This document shows, piece by piece, positions 26,315 through 34,667 of a stretch of 64,000 nt of DNA. Source of the DNA: Rhodospirillaceae bacterium UBA1479 (GTDB taxonomy: Bacteria; Pseudomonadota; Alphaproteobacteria; Rhodospirillales; Casp-alpha2). Under the pieces are notes generated by a model. That model saw only the letters and a list, made by a program, of their open reading frames with translations, ran no database searches and was not told where the DNA came from. How positions within the stretch are numbered: position 1 is the stretch's first letter; every line of letters begins with the position of its first letter. The stretch is taken from NCBI GenBank assembly GCA_002325375.1, contig DCRZ01000012.1, positions 124,387 through 188,386 of the forward strand. Reading direction: 5' to 3'. The translations under genes and the position numbers were made by a program.

Positions 26315-27055
26315 TCAGCCCTTGGCCCGGGCCTTCGCCGCAAGGTCCACCAGGGCCTTGCGCAGCCCCCCCGCGTCGGTCGCCATTTCATCGAATTCAA
26401 GGCGCGCCGGAGCGTCGTTGCGCATCAGGTCCAGGCCCCAGGGATCGCAGGCGACGGCGCGCCAACCCTGGCCTTTTCTGCGCAACAGCGTGTTGGCGTA
26501 TAGGTCGAGGGCCGTGCCATGGTCGGCATTCATATGATCGATGACGCCTGCTTCCGCCTGGGCGACGGCGCGCACGGCGGCCGGGGGCGGCGCGATGTCG
26601 GCCGCCTTCAGCCATTGCGCGCGAGCGAACCCGCCGACCAGATGCACCCGGTCGATGTCCATGCGGTAGAACCCGAAATCGCCGAAATCGGCGTAGCGCG
26701 CGGCCCCCGGATGGCGGGCCAGGAAGCGGGCGCGATGGCGCTTCGCCGTGGTCGGGGCGACCGTGCCGAGGACCGAGATGCGCGGCCCCTGCTGCGGGTT
26801 CTTGTGGCGCAGGGCGCGTTCGATCAGAAGCGACGCCTTTGGGTCTTTCGCAAGATTGCCGGTGTGATCGGACAAGCCGGAAAACAGAAAAATGGGCGCG
26901 CCGTCCGTATCCGGCGCATAAGTGACGAGCGAGCCGTAGGGCCAATGCGCGCGCCCCCGGAAGGTCGTGGACAAGACACCGGCACGCCCGCCCATTAGCA
27001 GGCGGCGGATTTCGGCAATCAGGGCATCGCGGGGAACGGAAGGCGGGCGGACCAT
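26315..27055 (-). CDS. HugZ-family heme utilisation / pyridoxamine-oxidase-fold protein
   Basis: A 246-residue protein from ATG 27055 (AAGGAGG 10 bases upstream; 18 more codons are open further up). The N-terminal split-barrel flavin-binding-type domain (about 5-150) includes GVLSTTF and YGSLVTYAPD. A C-terminal DUF2470-like segment (about 160-240) carries VIDHMNADHGTALDLYA. This order matches HugZ and HutZ relatives that bind or degrade heme, and also related proteins of unknown role. It lies between cbtA and pckA on the same strand. Heme binding is inferred from family only. Confidence 0.75.
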   Translation of the reverse strand: MVRPPSVPRDALIAEIRRLLMGGRAGVLSTTFRGRAHWPYGSLVTYAPDTDGAPIFLFSGLSDHTGNLAKDPKASLLIERALRHKNPQQGPRISVLGTVAPTTAKRHRARFLARHPGAARYADFGDFGFYRMDIDRVHLVGGFARAQWLKAADIAPPPAAVRAVAQAEAGVIDHMNADHGTALDLYANTLLRRKGQGWRAVACDPWGLDLMRNDAPARLEFDEMATDAGGLRKALVDLAAKARAKG

Positions 27056-27137
27056 CGCGGCGGAACCTCCTTGAACGGCGGGCGGCGGGACCGTCCCGCC
27101 GCCCGGCATTCAAGACTGCCCGAAGGCAGGGCGCTGC

Positions 27138-27884
27138 TCAAGTCAGCTTGAAGCGCTTGGCCAGGGTGCCCGTGGCAAAGCCGAGGAAAGCCCAGAAGGC
27201 CGCCGCCGTGACCAGGGAGGCCGCGACGAAATGGGCCGCCAGTTCCGGTGGCACGGCCCCGCCCATGGCGTCGGCCTGGGGTGCTCCCAGGACATGGGGC
27301 AGGGCCAGCATCGCCGCCCCGGCCCAGGGCATCCAGCGTTGGGCGCTTAAGAACATCAGGCCGAGCCCGCCCGCCGTCAGCACCGCGCACAGCACCCACC
27401 ACTCCTGCCGGCCGGTCAGCTCGGCGGCCATGGCGCCCGGCACCTCGGGCGGCAGGCCCAGGGCCGGCGCCAAGGACACGACCGCGAACCCGGCCATACC
27501 CCAGATCACGCCCTGCCGGCCGTCAACGGGCCGGCCGCGCATGAACATCACCGCCGTCAGCACCAGGGCGAAGCCGATCGCCGTCAGCACGTTTGTCAGG
27601 GAGGTGAACAGCGTGCGCTCCAACCCGTCCTCCGGTGACCAGGTTTGGGCTTCCGCGTTCGAGCCATGGTCGGCCGCCCCATGAGCAAGGTAGAGCCGCC
27701 CACCGGTCAGCCCACGCGCCGTCAAATCCAATTGGGCGTGACCGCCCAGGGACGCCGCGGGTTTACCTTCGAATGTCTCGGCATGGAGGATGATCGGCGT
27801 GGTCGTGAAGTGCTGCAGCACCGATACGGCCAGCCCAGCCGCCAGCCCGGCCAGCAGCGCGACCGCAAAAATACGTCCTGTCAT
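27138..27884 (-). CDS. cbtA: Cobalt transporter subunit CbtA (predicted)
   Basis: A 248-residue membrane protein with about five to six hydrophobic segments. The first two (about 5-25 and 95-112) flank a periplasmic region holding His24 and His78. It fits the CbtA family, predicted from comparative genomics to import cobalt for cobalamin synthesis. It follows cbtB after 12 bases, and both lie downstream of a cobalamin riboswitch, which strongly supports a B12-related role. Biochemical proof for the family is limited. Confidence 0.85.
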   Translation of the reverse strand: MTGRIFAVALLAGLAAGLAVSVLQHFTTTPIILHAETFEGKPAASLGGHAQLDLTARGLTGGRLYLAHGAADHGSNAEAQTWSPEDGLERTLFTSLTNVLTAIGFALVLTAVMFMRGRPVDGRQGVIWGMAGFAVVSLAPALGLPPEVPGAMAAELTGRQEWWVLCAVLTAGGLGLMFLSAQRWMPWAGAAMLALPHVLGAPQADAMGGAVPPELAAHFVAASLVTAAAFWAFLGFATGTLAKRFKLT

Positions 27885-27896
27885 GATGGCCCCCCC

Positions 27897-28082
27897 TTAG
27901 TGGCAGGGGAAGGAAAATGCGTGGCGCGTATCGTGGGCGGCGTTGTGGATGGTTTGCGGATGGGCGAAGCCCGTGCCGAACACCAGGAACGCCCCGAACA
28001 TGAGGGCAAGAACCGCCGGCGCGGCGCGCTCGGCAACCGTGGCGTGAACGGCCTGTTGGGTATTTTCAGTGTGTACAGTCAT
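27897..28082 (-). CDS. cbtB: Cobalt transporter subunit CbtB (predicted)
   Basis: A 61-residue protein with one membrane helix (about 20-41) followed by a His-rich tail (HPQTIHNAAHDTRHAFSFPCH split as HNAAHDTRH and FPCH) that probably binds cobalt. This is the usual CbtB layout. The ATG has a GGAGG that can be hidden in a 9-bp stem (28086-28094 with 28118-28126). It is the first gene of the riboswitch-controlled cbtBA operon. Confidence 0.9.
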   Translation of the reverse strand: MTVHTENTQQAVHATVAERAAPAVLALMFGAFLVFGTGFAHPQTIHNAAHDTRHAFSFPCH

Positions 28083-28085
28083 TGC

Positions 28086-28126
28086 GTGAAACCTCCGATT
28101 TCAAAAACGTCGCGTTAAGGTTTCAC
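28086..28126 (-). promoter_or_regulatory. Shine-Dalgarno-sequestering stem of the cbtB leader
   Basis: On the minus strand GTGAAACCT (28126-28118) is the exact complement of AGGTTTCAC (28094-28086). The latter includes the AGG of the GGAGG ribosome-binding site and ends 3 bases before the cbtB ATG. It is a plausible expression platform by which the upstream cobalamin aptamer blocks translation. Confidence 0.6.
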
Positions 28127-28180
28127 CGCTGCGGCATACCGCCCCTGCAGGACCCCCGTCCTTCGGGTATCGCGGTGACA

Positions 28181-28405
28181 GGTGGCAGGTCTCCTGGCTT
28201 GTGGGTCGTTGTACCGTCCGGCCTTCCCGGGCGCCCCACCCTCCTTGCGGAAGGATCCGGCGTCCAGTGGCGCGACGGTGAACGGTACTCGCCACTCACA
28301 GTTGCGGGGGCAGCCACGGTTCGGGAGCCCCCGGATTGGGTCTGCTCCGTTTCGTGTTCCCTCTTAGCCCCGGGGCCTCATGCCCTTGATCGGGGAACCA
28401 CCTGG
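28181..28405 (-). ncRNA. Cobalamin riboswitch
   Basis: Read on the minus strand, the leader contains GGTGGTTCCCC near its 5' end and a GAGGGAACACG segment. It also has the core GCCCCCGCAACTGTGA (about 28312-28297) and the B12-box AGCCAGGAGACCTGCC (28199-28184). These are the diagnostic conserved blocks in the right order, with peripheral stems between. The element lies about 100 bases upstream of cbtB. Adenosyl- or other cobalamin binding is expected to reduce cbtBA expression. Confidence 0.95.
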
Positions 28406-28410
28406 CGCGG

Positions 28411-28440
28411 ACTATAAGGAACAAGGGCGGCGGCGGTCAA
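28411..28440 (-). promoter_or_regulatory. Promoter of the cobalamin riboswitch transcript
   Basis: On the minus strand, TTGACC (28440-28435) and TATAGT (28416-28411) are spaced 18 bases apart. This places the transcript start a few bases before the aptamer. It is the best sigma-70-like promoter in the window. Confidence 0.65.
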
Positions 28441-28644
28441 CGCATTGCGGCCATCCGGCCGCCGGTTTTGCCTTATTTCCCCCTTGGGATTGGTCAAACA
28501 CGCCCCATTCGCGTTAAAATTCTGCCATAAAGGCGGACGAGAGTGGCCTTCCGCCGGAGGAGCCTTATGGCAAATCCGGCGTATCGTCATTCGCCGCCCG
28601 GCGGGCCTACCGATCCCCCGCCGGCGACCCGCAAGGAGATTTCC
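28441..28644 (+). other. chvI upstream region
   Basis: Non-coding stretch between the riboswitch promoter and chvI. The chvI frame is open through part of it, but the residues do not look like a response regulator. A weak -35/-10 candidate (TTGGTC at 28490-28495, TAAAAT at 28515-28520, 19-base spacer) may drive chvI. Nothing else was recognised. Confidence 0.3.
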
Positions 28645-29337
28645 ATGCCCAGTTCCATCGCCCTGGTCGACGACGATCAAAACATCCTGACTTCCGTGTC
28701 CATGGCGTTGGAGGCCGAAGGCTACAACGTCACCACCTATTCCGACGGTGCCGAGGCCCTGGAAGGCCTGGGCAAGGCCCCCGTGGACCTGGCCGTGCTC
28801 GACATCAAGATGCCGCGCATGGACGGGATGGAATTGCTGTCCCGTATCCGCGAGCGCGACAACCTGCCGGTGATCTTCCTGACCTCCAAGGACGACGAGG
28901 TCGACGAGGTCGTCGGCCTGCGCATGGGCGCCGACGACTACATCAAGAAGCCGTTTTCCCAGCGCCTTCTGATCGAGCGCATCCGCGCCGTGCTGCGCCG
29001 CCGGGAACTGGAGGGCAAGGAGCCCGATTCCAAGGACGTGGTGCGCCGGGGTGAATTGGTGCTCGACCCGTCCCGCCATCTCTGCACCTGGAAAGGCAAG
29101 GAGGTAAACCTGACGGTCACCGAATTCCTGATCGTCGAGGCCCTGGCCCGCCGCCCCGGCCATGTCAAAAACCGCGACCAGTTGATTGACGCCGCCTACG
29201 GCGAGAATATCTATGTCGACGACCGAACGATCGACAGTCACATCAAGCGGCTGCGCCGCAAATTCCGTGCCGTGGACAATGATTTTTCGGAGATCGAAAC
29301 GCTGTACGGCATCGGCTACCGCTATAAGGCGGAATAG
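28645..29337 (+). CDS. chvI: Response regulator ChvI
   Basis: A 230-residue OmpR-class regulator. The receiver domain has DDD at 9-11, the phospho-acceptor Asp53 (VLDIKMP), and Thr and Lys in LTSKDD and IKKPF. The winged-helix domain (about 135-225) ends GIGYRYK. AAGGAG lies 6 bases before the chosen ATG. With the downstream kinase it forms the ChvG-ChvI system, which controls envelope, acid-stress and metabolic genes, including pckA, in related bacteria. Confidence 0.92.
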   Translation: MPSSIALVDDDQNILTSVSMALEAEGYNVTTYSDGAEALEGLGKAPVDLAVLDIKMPRMDGMELLSRIRERDNLPVIFLTSKDDEVDEVVGLRMGADDYIKKPFSQRLLIERIRAVLRRRELEGKEPDSKDVVRRGELVLDPSRHLCTWKGKEVNLTVTEFLIVEALARRPGHVKNRDQLIDAAYGENIYVDDRTIDSHIKRLRRKFRAVDNDFSEIETLYGIGYRYKAE

Positions 29338-29395
29338 CTTGCACGTAGCACCGATCGCCGCGTTTGCCGCCCTGTTCCGGGGCTTAAGGGGACCC

Positions 29396-31105
29396 ATGGC
29401 CAAGGACGGAACCCATCCTGAGGACGGTCCGACCGCGCCGGAGCCCCCGGCGGGCGGCGGCAGTGCGTCCGCCGCGCCGGCGGAAGACGCCCCGCGCAGC
29501 GGCGAGCGGCAGCGCAAGCGGCGCCTGATCTCGCCGATTTCCGTTCATATCCTGGCCATCAACATGCTGGCCCTGTCGATCCTGGTGGCCGGGGTGCTGT
29601 ACCTGGGCGACTACCGGCAAAGCCTGATCCGCGCCGAACTGTCGGCGCTGCGCACCCAGGCGCAGTTGTTCGCCGTGGCCCTGGCCGAAGGGGCCATGCA
29701 TCTGGACCAATCATCGGAACAACAGGTTGCCACAAACATCCGCAACCAGATGCTGCGCCGGCTGGTCGAGGCCACGGGCACCCGCGCCCGCCTGTTCAAC
29801 CGGGCCGGCGAACTGGCCGCCGACTCGCGTTATTTCGGCAAGACCCGCCAGGCGGTGGAGGTCGAACAGTTGCCGCCGCCGGGCACCGGCGAGGGCGGCA
29901 CGGCCGACGCCGTGTTCGACATCTACGACCGCCTCACCCGCTGGCTGCCGGGGACCCTGCCGCTCAGCCATTACCGGGAAATCCCGGAACCTTCGGCGGC
30001 CGATTATCCCGAGGTCATGTCCGCCCTGATGGGCGACGACAGCCGGATCGTGCGCGCCTATTCCCAGGACAGCATGATGCTGTCGGTCGCCGTGCCGGTG
30101 CAGCGGTACAAGCGCATCCTGGGGGCGCTGATGCTGACCAAGCCGTCGGCCAGCATCGACAACGCGCTGCTGGACGTGCGCCTGGATATCCTCAAGATCT
30201 TCGGCGTCGCCATCGCCATCACCACGTTCCTGTCGATCTATCTGGCGCGCACCATCGCCCGGCCCGTGAAGCGTCTGGCCGCCGCCGCCGACCGCGTGCG
30301 CCGCGACCACTCGCGCGAAGAAGAAATCCCCGATTTTACCACCCGCAACGACGAAATCGGCGATCTGTCCCATGCGCTCCGCGGCATGACGGCGGCGCTG
30401 TGGACCCGCATGGATGCGATCGAGCGGTTCGCCGCCGACGTGGCGCACGAGATCAAGAACCCGCTGACGTCCTTACGCAGCGCGGTCGAGACCGCGGCCC
30501 GGATCAAGGACATCGACCAGCAACGCAAGCTGATGTCGATCATTCAGGACGATGTCGGCCGCCTGGATCGCCTGATCTCCGACATTTCCGACGCGTCCCG
30601 CCTGGATGCCGAGCTGTCACGTTCGCACCGCGAGCCGGTCGATCTGGCCGGCATGCTGTCGACCCTGGCCGATGTCCATGCCACGACGGCGGCGGACGGC
30701 GGGCCGAAACTGGTGCTGGAGATCATGGACGGCGAGAAACTGTCGGTGCAGGGCATGGAAGGCCGTCTGGTTCAGGTGTTCCGTAACCTGATCGCCAATG
30801 CCGTGACCTTCAGCCCACCGGGCGGCGCCATCCGCATCACCGCGTCGCGCGACCGCAAGGCCGCGGTCGTCACCATCGACGACGAAGGTCCCGGCATCCC
30901 CCCCGGCAAGGAAGAAGCCATCTTTCAGCGTTTCTACACGGAACGCCCGCAGGGGGAAAAATTCGGCACCCATTCGGGCCTGGGCCTGTCGATCTCGCAG
31001 CAGATCGTCGACGCCCACGACGGCACCATCCGCGCCTCCAACCGCCTGGGCGCCGACGGTAAAATTCTGGGCGCCCGGTTTACGGTCACCCTGCCCGCCG
31101 CGTAA
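29396..31105 (+). CDS. chvG: Sensor histidine kinase ChvG
   Basis: A 569-residue inner-membrane kinase. A Pro/Ala-rich cytoplasmic N-terminus (1-45), TM1 (about 47-69), periplasmic sensor domain (about 70-266) and TM2 (about 267-285) are followed by HAMP (about 286-340). The HisKA domain has His351 (VAHEIKNPL), and the HATPase carries RNLIANAVTF, DEGPGIP and SGLGLSI. I start it at ATG 29396, preceded by AAGGGG. It directly follows chvI with a 58-base gap. In relatives its activity is held off by the periplasmic inhibitor ExoR; no exoR is in this window. Confidence 0.92.
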   Translation: MAKDGTHPEDGPTAPEPPAGGGSASAAPAEDAPRSGERQRKRRLISPISVHILAINMLALSILVAGVLYLGDYRQSLIRAELSALRTQAQLFAVALAEGAMHLDQSSEQQVATNIRNQMLRRLVEATGTRARLFNRAGELAADSRYFGKTRQAVEVEQLPPPGTGEGGTADAVFDIYDRLTRWLPGTLPLSHYREIPEPSAADYPEVMSALMGDDSRIVRAYSQDSMMLSVAVPVQRYKRILGALMLTKPSASIDNALLDVRLDILKIFGVAIAITTFLSIYLARTIARPVKRLAAAADRVRRDHSREEEIPDFTTRNDEIGDLSHALRGMTAALWTRMDAIERFAADVAHEIKNPLTSLRSAVETAARIKDIDQQRKLMSIIQDDVGRLDRLISDISDASRLDAELSRSHREPVDLAGMLSTLADVHATTAADGGPKLVLEIMDGEKLSVQGMEGRLVQVFRNLIANAVTFSPPGGAIRITASRDRKAAVVTIDDEGPGIPPGKEEAIFQRFYTERPQGEKFGTHSGLGLSISQQIVDAHDGTIRASNRLGADGKILGARFTVTLPAA

Positions 31106-31119
31106 GCCGGGCAAAAATC

Positions 31120-31203
31120 CACACCCTCCCCCTTCTTCCTCACCGTCTCCGTGTCTCAGGGGTTCAAAAAGGAAAACCACAGAGACAGTGAGGCAGTGAG
31201 AAG
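31120..31203. repeat. Imperfect inverted repeat between chvG and the methyltransferase
   Basis: About 30 bases on the left (TCACCGTCTCCGTGTCTC) and right (CACAGAGACAGTGAGG) are imperfect reverse complements around a short A-rich centre. The wording 'ACCACAGAGACA' resembles a short dispersed intergenic repeat seen in many bacteria. It lies between converging genes and could act as a terminator. Confidence 0.45.
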
Positions 31204-31206
31204 AAC

Positions 31207-32139
31207 CTAGGTTTGCTTCTTGAGACTGACCAGGACGGTGTCCGCCGCCATCTGCCCGCCGACCCGTTCGCGGTTTCGGTGATCGGCCAGGATGCGGCGG
31301 AAGTCGCCCCAGTTGGCGAGCACCACCGGCAGGCGGGCGAGGCCACGGACCCGGCCTTCGCCCCGCACCTTGTCGCAAGTATGCTTGAGCGCCCGCTTCC
31401 AAGGCGCCTTGGCCTTGGGCATCCAGGTTTCCAGATCCAGCCCCAGCACCCGCGCCAGGCCGTCGAGGGCCTGGATGTTCCATCGCGTCATGTGATGGGG
31501 CGGCAGGTTCATGACGTCGTCCTGCAGGTATTCGCGGCTCATCGGTGAATAGGGCACGGAAAACAGGATGCGTCCCTTCGGCGCCAACAGGTTCTTCACA
31601 GCCCCCATGAGGGCCCCGGGCGTCGCGACATGTTCCAGAACATGGCTGAGCACCACGGCGTCATAGGTCCCGGCGGCCTTGGTGATGACCTGTTCCAGGG
31701 TGTCGCGGCGCACGTCGAGCCCGCGCGCCTGCGCCTTCTTGACCGAACTTTCCGACAGGTCGATGCCCTGGGCCGTGACCTGGGGCAGGTCTTTCAGCGT
31801 TGCCAGGAAATCACCCTGCCCGGCGCCCAGTTCCAACAGGCGCAGCGGCCGCGCCTCCGCCGCCAGCACGTTTTTGATCCGTGCCCATTCCCAGCGCCCT
31901 TGGGCGTGATACTTGGGAAAGGACGTAAGCCAGTCGTAGAACGCCGCCCCCCCGGCCCGCATGGGGTCGGCGTAGACCAGGGCGCAGTCGGCGCAGCGCA
32001 CAATGTCGTAATCGCCGGGCACGGCGCCCGCGGGCGGGGGCGCCCCGAACACGGCGTTAAGCCCGCGCGCGATCTCGTCCGCGCCAAGGTGGCGGATCAC
32101 GGCGCCGGGGCCGGAACAGACGGGGCAATTCGCGGTCAT
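31207..32139 (-). CDS. Class I SAM-dependent methyltransferase with zinc-binding N-terminus
   Basis: A 310-residue protein. The N-terminus has four cysteines in CPVC and CADC (about 5-8 and 49-52) followed by ALVYADP, as in methyltransferases acting on sugars or lipid-linked groups. A Methyltransf_23-like Rossmann domain (about 95-210) follows, with SAM motif LELGAGQGDF and motif VVLSHVLEH. The C-terminal 90 residues are basic. The substrate is not identifiable. It separates chvG from hprK together with the SDR gene, breaking the usual gene order. Confidence 0.75.
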   Translation of the reverse strand: MTANCPVCSGPGAVIRHLGADEIARGLNAVFGAPPPAGAVPGDYDIVRCADCALVYADPMRAGGAAFYDWLTSFPKYHAQGRWEWARIKNVLAAEARPLRLLELGAGQGDFLATLKDLPQVTAQGIDLSESSVKKAQARGLDVRRDTLEQVITKAAGTYDAVVLSHVLEHVATPGALMGAVKNLLAPKGRILFSVPYSPMSREYLQDDVMNLPPHHMTRWNIQALDGLARVLGLDLETWMPKAKAPWKRALKHTCDKVRGEGRVRGLARLPVVLANWGDFRRILADHRNRERVGGQMAADTVLVSLKKQT

Positions 32140-32167
32140 GGCCGCCCTTATACCCCCAGACGGCGGA

Positions 32168-32959
32168 TCAGTAATTAACCGATTCGCCGGAGCCGCCGTC
32201 GACCGCGATGCACTGACCGGTAACCATCCCCGCCATCGGCGAGCAGAAGAACAGCACCGCGTTGGCCATGTCCTCGGGCGCCACCAGCCGGCCCATGGGG
32301 ATTTCCTGTTCCCGCTTGGCCATGGCGTCTTTCAGGCTAATGCCCGCGTCATTGGCTTCGCGCTGGAAAATCTGCATGACCCGCTCCGTCGCCGTGAAGC
32401 CGGGATGCACGCAGTTGATGGTCACCCCGCCCTTGGCCGCGCGAGTCGCCAATTGCTTGGTGAAGTTGGCCACACCGGCGTTGACCACGCCGTTGGTCAC
32501 CCGCAGCGGCGCGACGATGCGCGCCGTCATGCCGCCGATGTTGACGATACGGCCCCAGCCCTTTGCCTCCATGCGCGGCAACAGAATCCGCGCCAGACGG
32601 ATATAGGCCATCAGCTTGACGTCGATGTGGTAGCGGAACAGCTCGTCCGTCTGCTCGTCGAAGGGGGCCGCGGTCGAGGTCACGGCGTTGTTGACCAGGA
32701 TGTCGATCCCGCCGGCGGCGGCCAGGGCCTGGTCGGCGAATTTTTCCACATCCTCCAGCTTCGACACGTCGGCCTGGAACGGCCAGGCTTCGACGCCGAG
32801 TTTGCGGATGTCCGCCGCCGTCGCCTCCAGGCTTTCCATCGTGCGCCCGCAGAGCGCGATATTGGCCCCCTGCTTGGCCAGGGTCAGCGCGATGGCGCGG
32901 CCGATGCCGCGCGAGCCGCCGGTGACGAAGGCGGTCTTGCCCTTCAATTCGAAATCCAT
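32168..32959 (-). CDS. Short-chain dehydrogenase/reductase-fold protein lacking the catalytic triad
   Basis: A 263-residue SDR from ATG 32959, with GGGAGGG upstream; 17 more codons are open. The cofactor motif TGGSRGIG (13-20) and the NNA motif (90-92) are intact. The segment that normally holds the catalytic Ser, Tyr-x3-Lys reads IGGMTA then TNGVVNAG. This gives Gly143, Asn156 and Asn160 at the expected Ser, Tyr and Lys positions. Classic SDR chemistry is therefore unlikely. The C-terminus SGESVNY is usual. It may be a binding or regulatory protein, or use other residues. Confidence 0.75.
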   Translation of the reverse strand: MDFELKGKTAFVTGGSRGIGRAIALTLAKQGANIALCGRTMESLEATAADIRKLGVEAWPFQADVSKLEDVEKFADQALAAAGGIDILVNNAVTSTAAPFDEQTDELFRYHIDVKLMAYIRLARILLPRMEAKGWGRIVNIGGMTARIVAPLRVTNGVVNAGVANFTKQLATRAAKGGVTINCVHPGFTATERVMQIFQREANDAGISLKDAMAKREQEIPMGRLVAPEDMANAVLFFCSPMAGMVTGQCIAVDGGSGESVNY

Positions 32960-33177
32960 GTGTTCAACCCTCCCGTGAGGTTCTGCGATGCCCCCGCTTG
33001 CGCGCAGCATGGCGCAGCGGAACGGCCCCGTCCACCGGGGGCCTTGTGAATTTTCCCCACGCGCGGGCGGTTTTCAAAAAACCGGGACAAGAAAATGCGC
33101 CGATAGCGCCGGTGGGTGTTTTTAAGTCTCAAGAATTGGCTGGACAGGACCGGCAAGCCATTCCAACCTCCCCGCTT

Positions 33178-33672
33178 ATGCGGATGGTCCACGAACAAGT
33201 CCATGCCACCTGCGTCGCCATCGGCGGCGCGGGCGTTCTGCTGCGCGGCCCATCAGGGGCGGGCAAGTCGGATCTGGCGCTGCGCCTGATCGACGGGGGC
33301 GGCACCGACGGCCCCCGCCTGGTCGCCGACGACCGGGTCGACCTCAGCCTGCGCGCCGGGCGCGTCTGGGCGCGGGCACCTGGGCCTCTCAAGGGCTTGT
33401 TGGAAGTGCGCGGCGTCGGCATCATGCCCATGAAGGCCCTGGACGAAGCCCCCATCGCCTTGGTCTGCGACCTGGTCGCTCCGCCTTTGGTCGAACGCCT
33501 GCCCGAAGTCGTGACGACCCCGATCTTGGACCTGGATATTCCCTTCATTCGGCTGGCCCCGTTCGAAGCCTCGGCCCCCGCCAAGATCCGACTGGCGCTG
33601 CGCCGCCTGCCCTGGGAAGCGGTGGACGGTGACACCGATATCATCGCGGGCCGCATCGGAGAACACTCATGA
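33178..33672 (+). CDS. hprK: HPr kinase/phosphorylase, short alphaproteobacterial form
   Basis: A 164-residue protein (162 if ATG 33184 is used) corresponding to the C-terminal kinase domain only. It has P-loop GPSGAGKS (24-31), VADDRVDL (49-56) and GVGIMPM (about 79-85). The N-terminal domain of Firmicute HprK is absent, as usual in this class. It phosphorylates HPr on Ser46, and that Ser is present in the HPr encoded 1.4 kb downstream. It is coupled to rapZ by an ATGA overlap. The 218-base gap upstream holds a small CGGTTTT / AAAACCG inverted repeat (33068-33084) and no clear promoter. Confidence 0.9.
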   Translation: MRMVHEQVHATCVAIGGAGVLLRGPSGAGKSDLALRLIDGGGTDGPRLVADDRVDLSLRAGRVWARAPGPLKGLLEVRGVGIMPMKALDEAPIALVCDLVAPPLVERLPEVVTTPILDLDIPFIRLAPFEASAPAKIRLALRRLPWEAVDGDTDIIAGRIGEHS

Positions 33673-34556
33673 CGTCCGGCAACGAACAGGCGGCGCCGAC
33701 CGGAAAACTGCCGCTGGTGCTGGTCACCGGGGTGTCCGGCGCGGGCAAGTCATCGGCCCTGAAAGCGCTTGAGGACATGGGGTTCGAGGCCGTCGACAAC
33801 CTGCCGCTGTCCTTGATGGGCCGGCTGGTCGCCCCCGGCGCGTTTCCCCATCCCATCGCCGCCGGCGTCGACATCCGCACCCGCGAGTTCGGGGCTGAGG
33901 CGTTTTTGGAACAGGTCGCGGAACTGCGCGCGCGCGCCGATGTCGACGTGAAGGTCCTGTTCATGGACTGCGACGATCAGGTGCTGACCCGCCGCTACGC
34001 CGAAACCCGACGCCGTCATCCGCTGGCCATCGACCGGCCCGTGGCCGACGGCATCCGCCAGGAACGCACCCTTCTGGCCCCCGTGCGCGAACAGGCCGAC
34101 GTGGTGATGGATACCTCCGACATGTCGCTGGGCGCGCAGAAGGCGGCCATGGAAGACCATTTCGCCGTTCAGGGCGACCCGGGCCTGCCCGTGTTCGTGG
34201 TCTCCTTTTCCTACAAAAACGGCGTGCCGCGCGATGCCGACCTGGTGTTCGACGTGCGGTTCCTGAAGAACCCCCATTACGACCTGGACCTCAGGCCCCT
34301 GACCGGACTGGACGAAAAGGTCGGCCTGCATGTCGCGGGCGATCCCGGGTTCGACGAATTTTTCAGCCATCTGACGGCCCTGCTGGGGCCGCTGCTGCCG
34401 CGCTATGCAGCCGAAGGCAAAAGCTATCTGACGATCGCCATCGGCTGTACCGGCGGGCGTCATCGCTCCGTCTATGTTGCCGAGCGCCTGGGGGCTTGGC
34501 TGGACAGCCAAGGAGAAAAGGCGCGGGTGCGCCATCGCGACTTGGACAAACGATGA
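33669..34556 (+). CDS. rapZ: RNase adapter / nucleotide-binding protein RapZ
   Basis: A 295-residue protein. The N-terminal P-loop is GVSGAGKS (21-28), followed by ALEDMGFEAVDNLP. The C-terminal domain carries FSYKNG (about 179-184) and the IGCTGGRHRSV signature (about 262-272). In E. coli RapZ steers RNase E to the sRNA GlmZ and senses glucosamine-6-P; the alphaproteobacterial role is less clear. The hprK-rapZ-EIIA order is a known arrangement. A tiny ORF (34553-34606, 17 codons) overlaps its stop; coding value unproven. Confidence 0.92.
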   Translation: MTSGNEQAAPTGKLPLVLVTGVSGAGKSSALKALEDMGFEAVDNLPLSLMGRLVAPGAFPHPIAAGVDIRTREFGAEAFLEQVAELRARADVDVKVLFMDCDDQVLTRRYAETRRRHPLAIDRPVADGIRQERTLLAPVREQADVVMDTSDMSLGAQKAAMEDHFAVQGDPGLPVFVVSFSYKNGVPRDADLVFDVRFLKNPHYDLDLRPLTGLDEKVGLHVAGDPGFDEFFSHLTALLGPLLPRYAAEGKSYLTIAIGCTGGRHRSVYVAERLGAWLDSQGEKARVRHRDLDKR

Positions 34557-34667
34557 AATTCGTACCAATATCCCTTTCCGGAAAGATACCGAAGCGGACC
34601 AAATAAGCCGCCGGGCCGGGGAGCCGCTACTTCTTGAGGGACACACTCGAATGATGGAATGCCTGTC

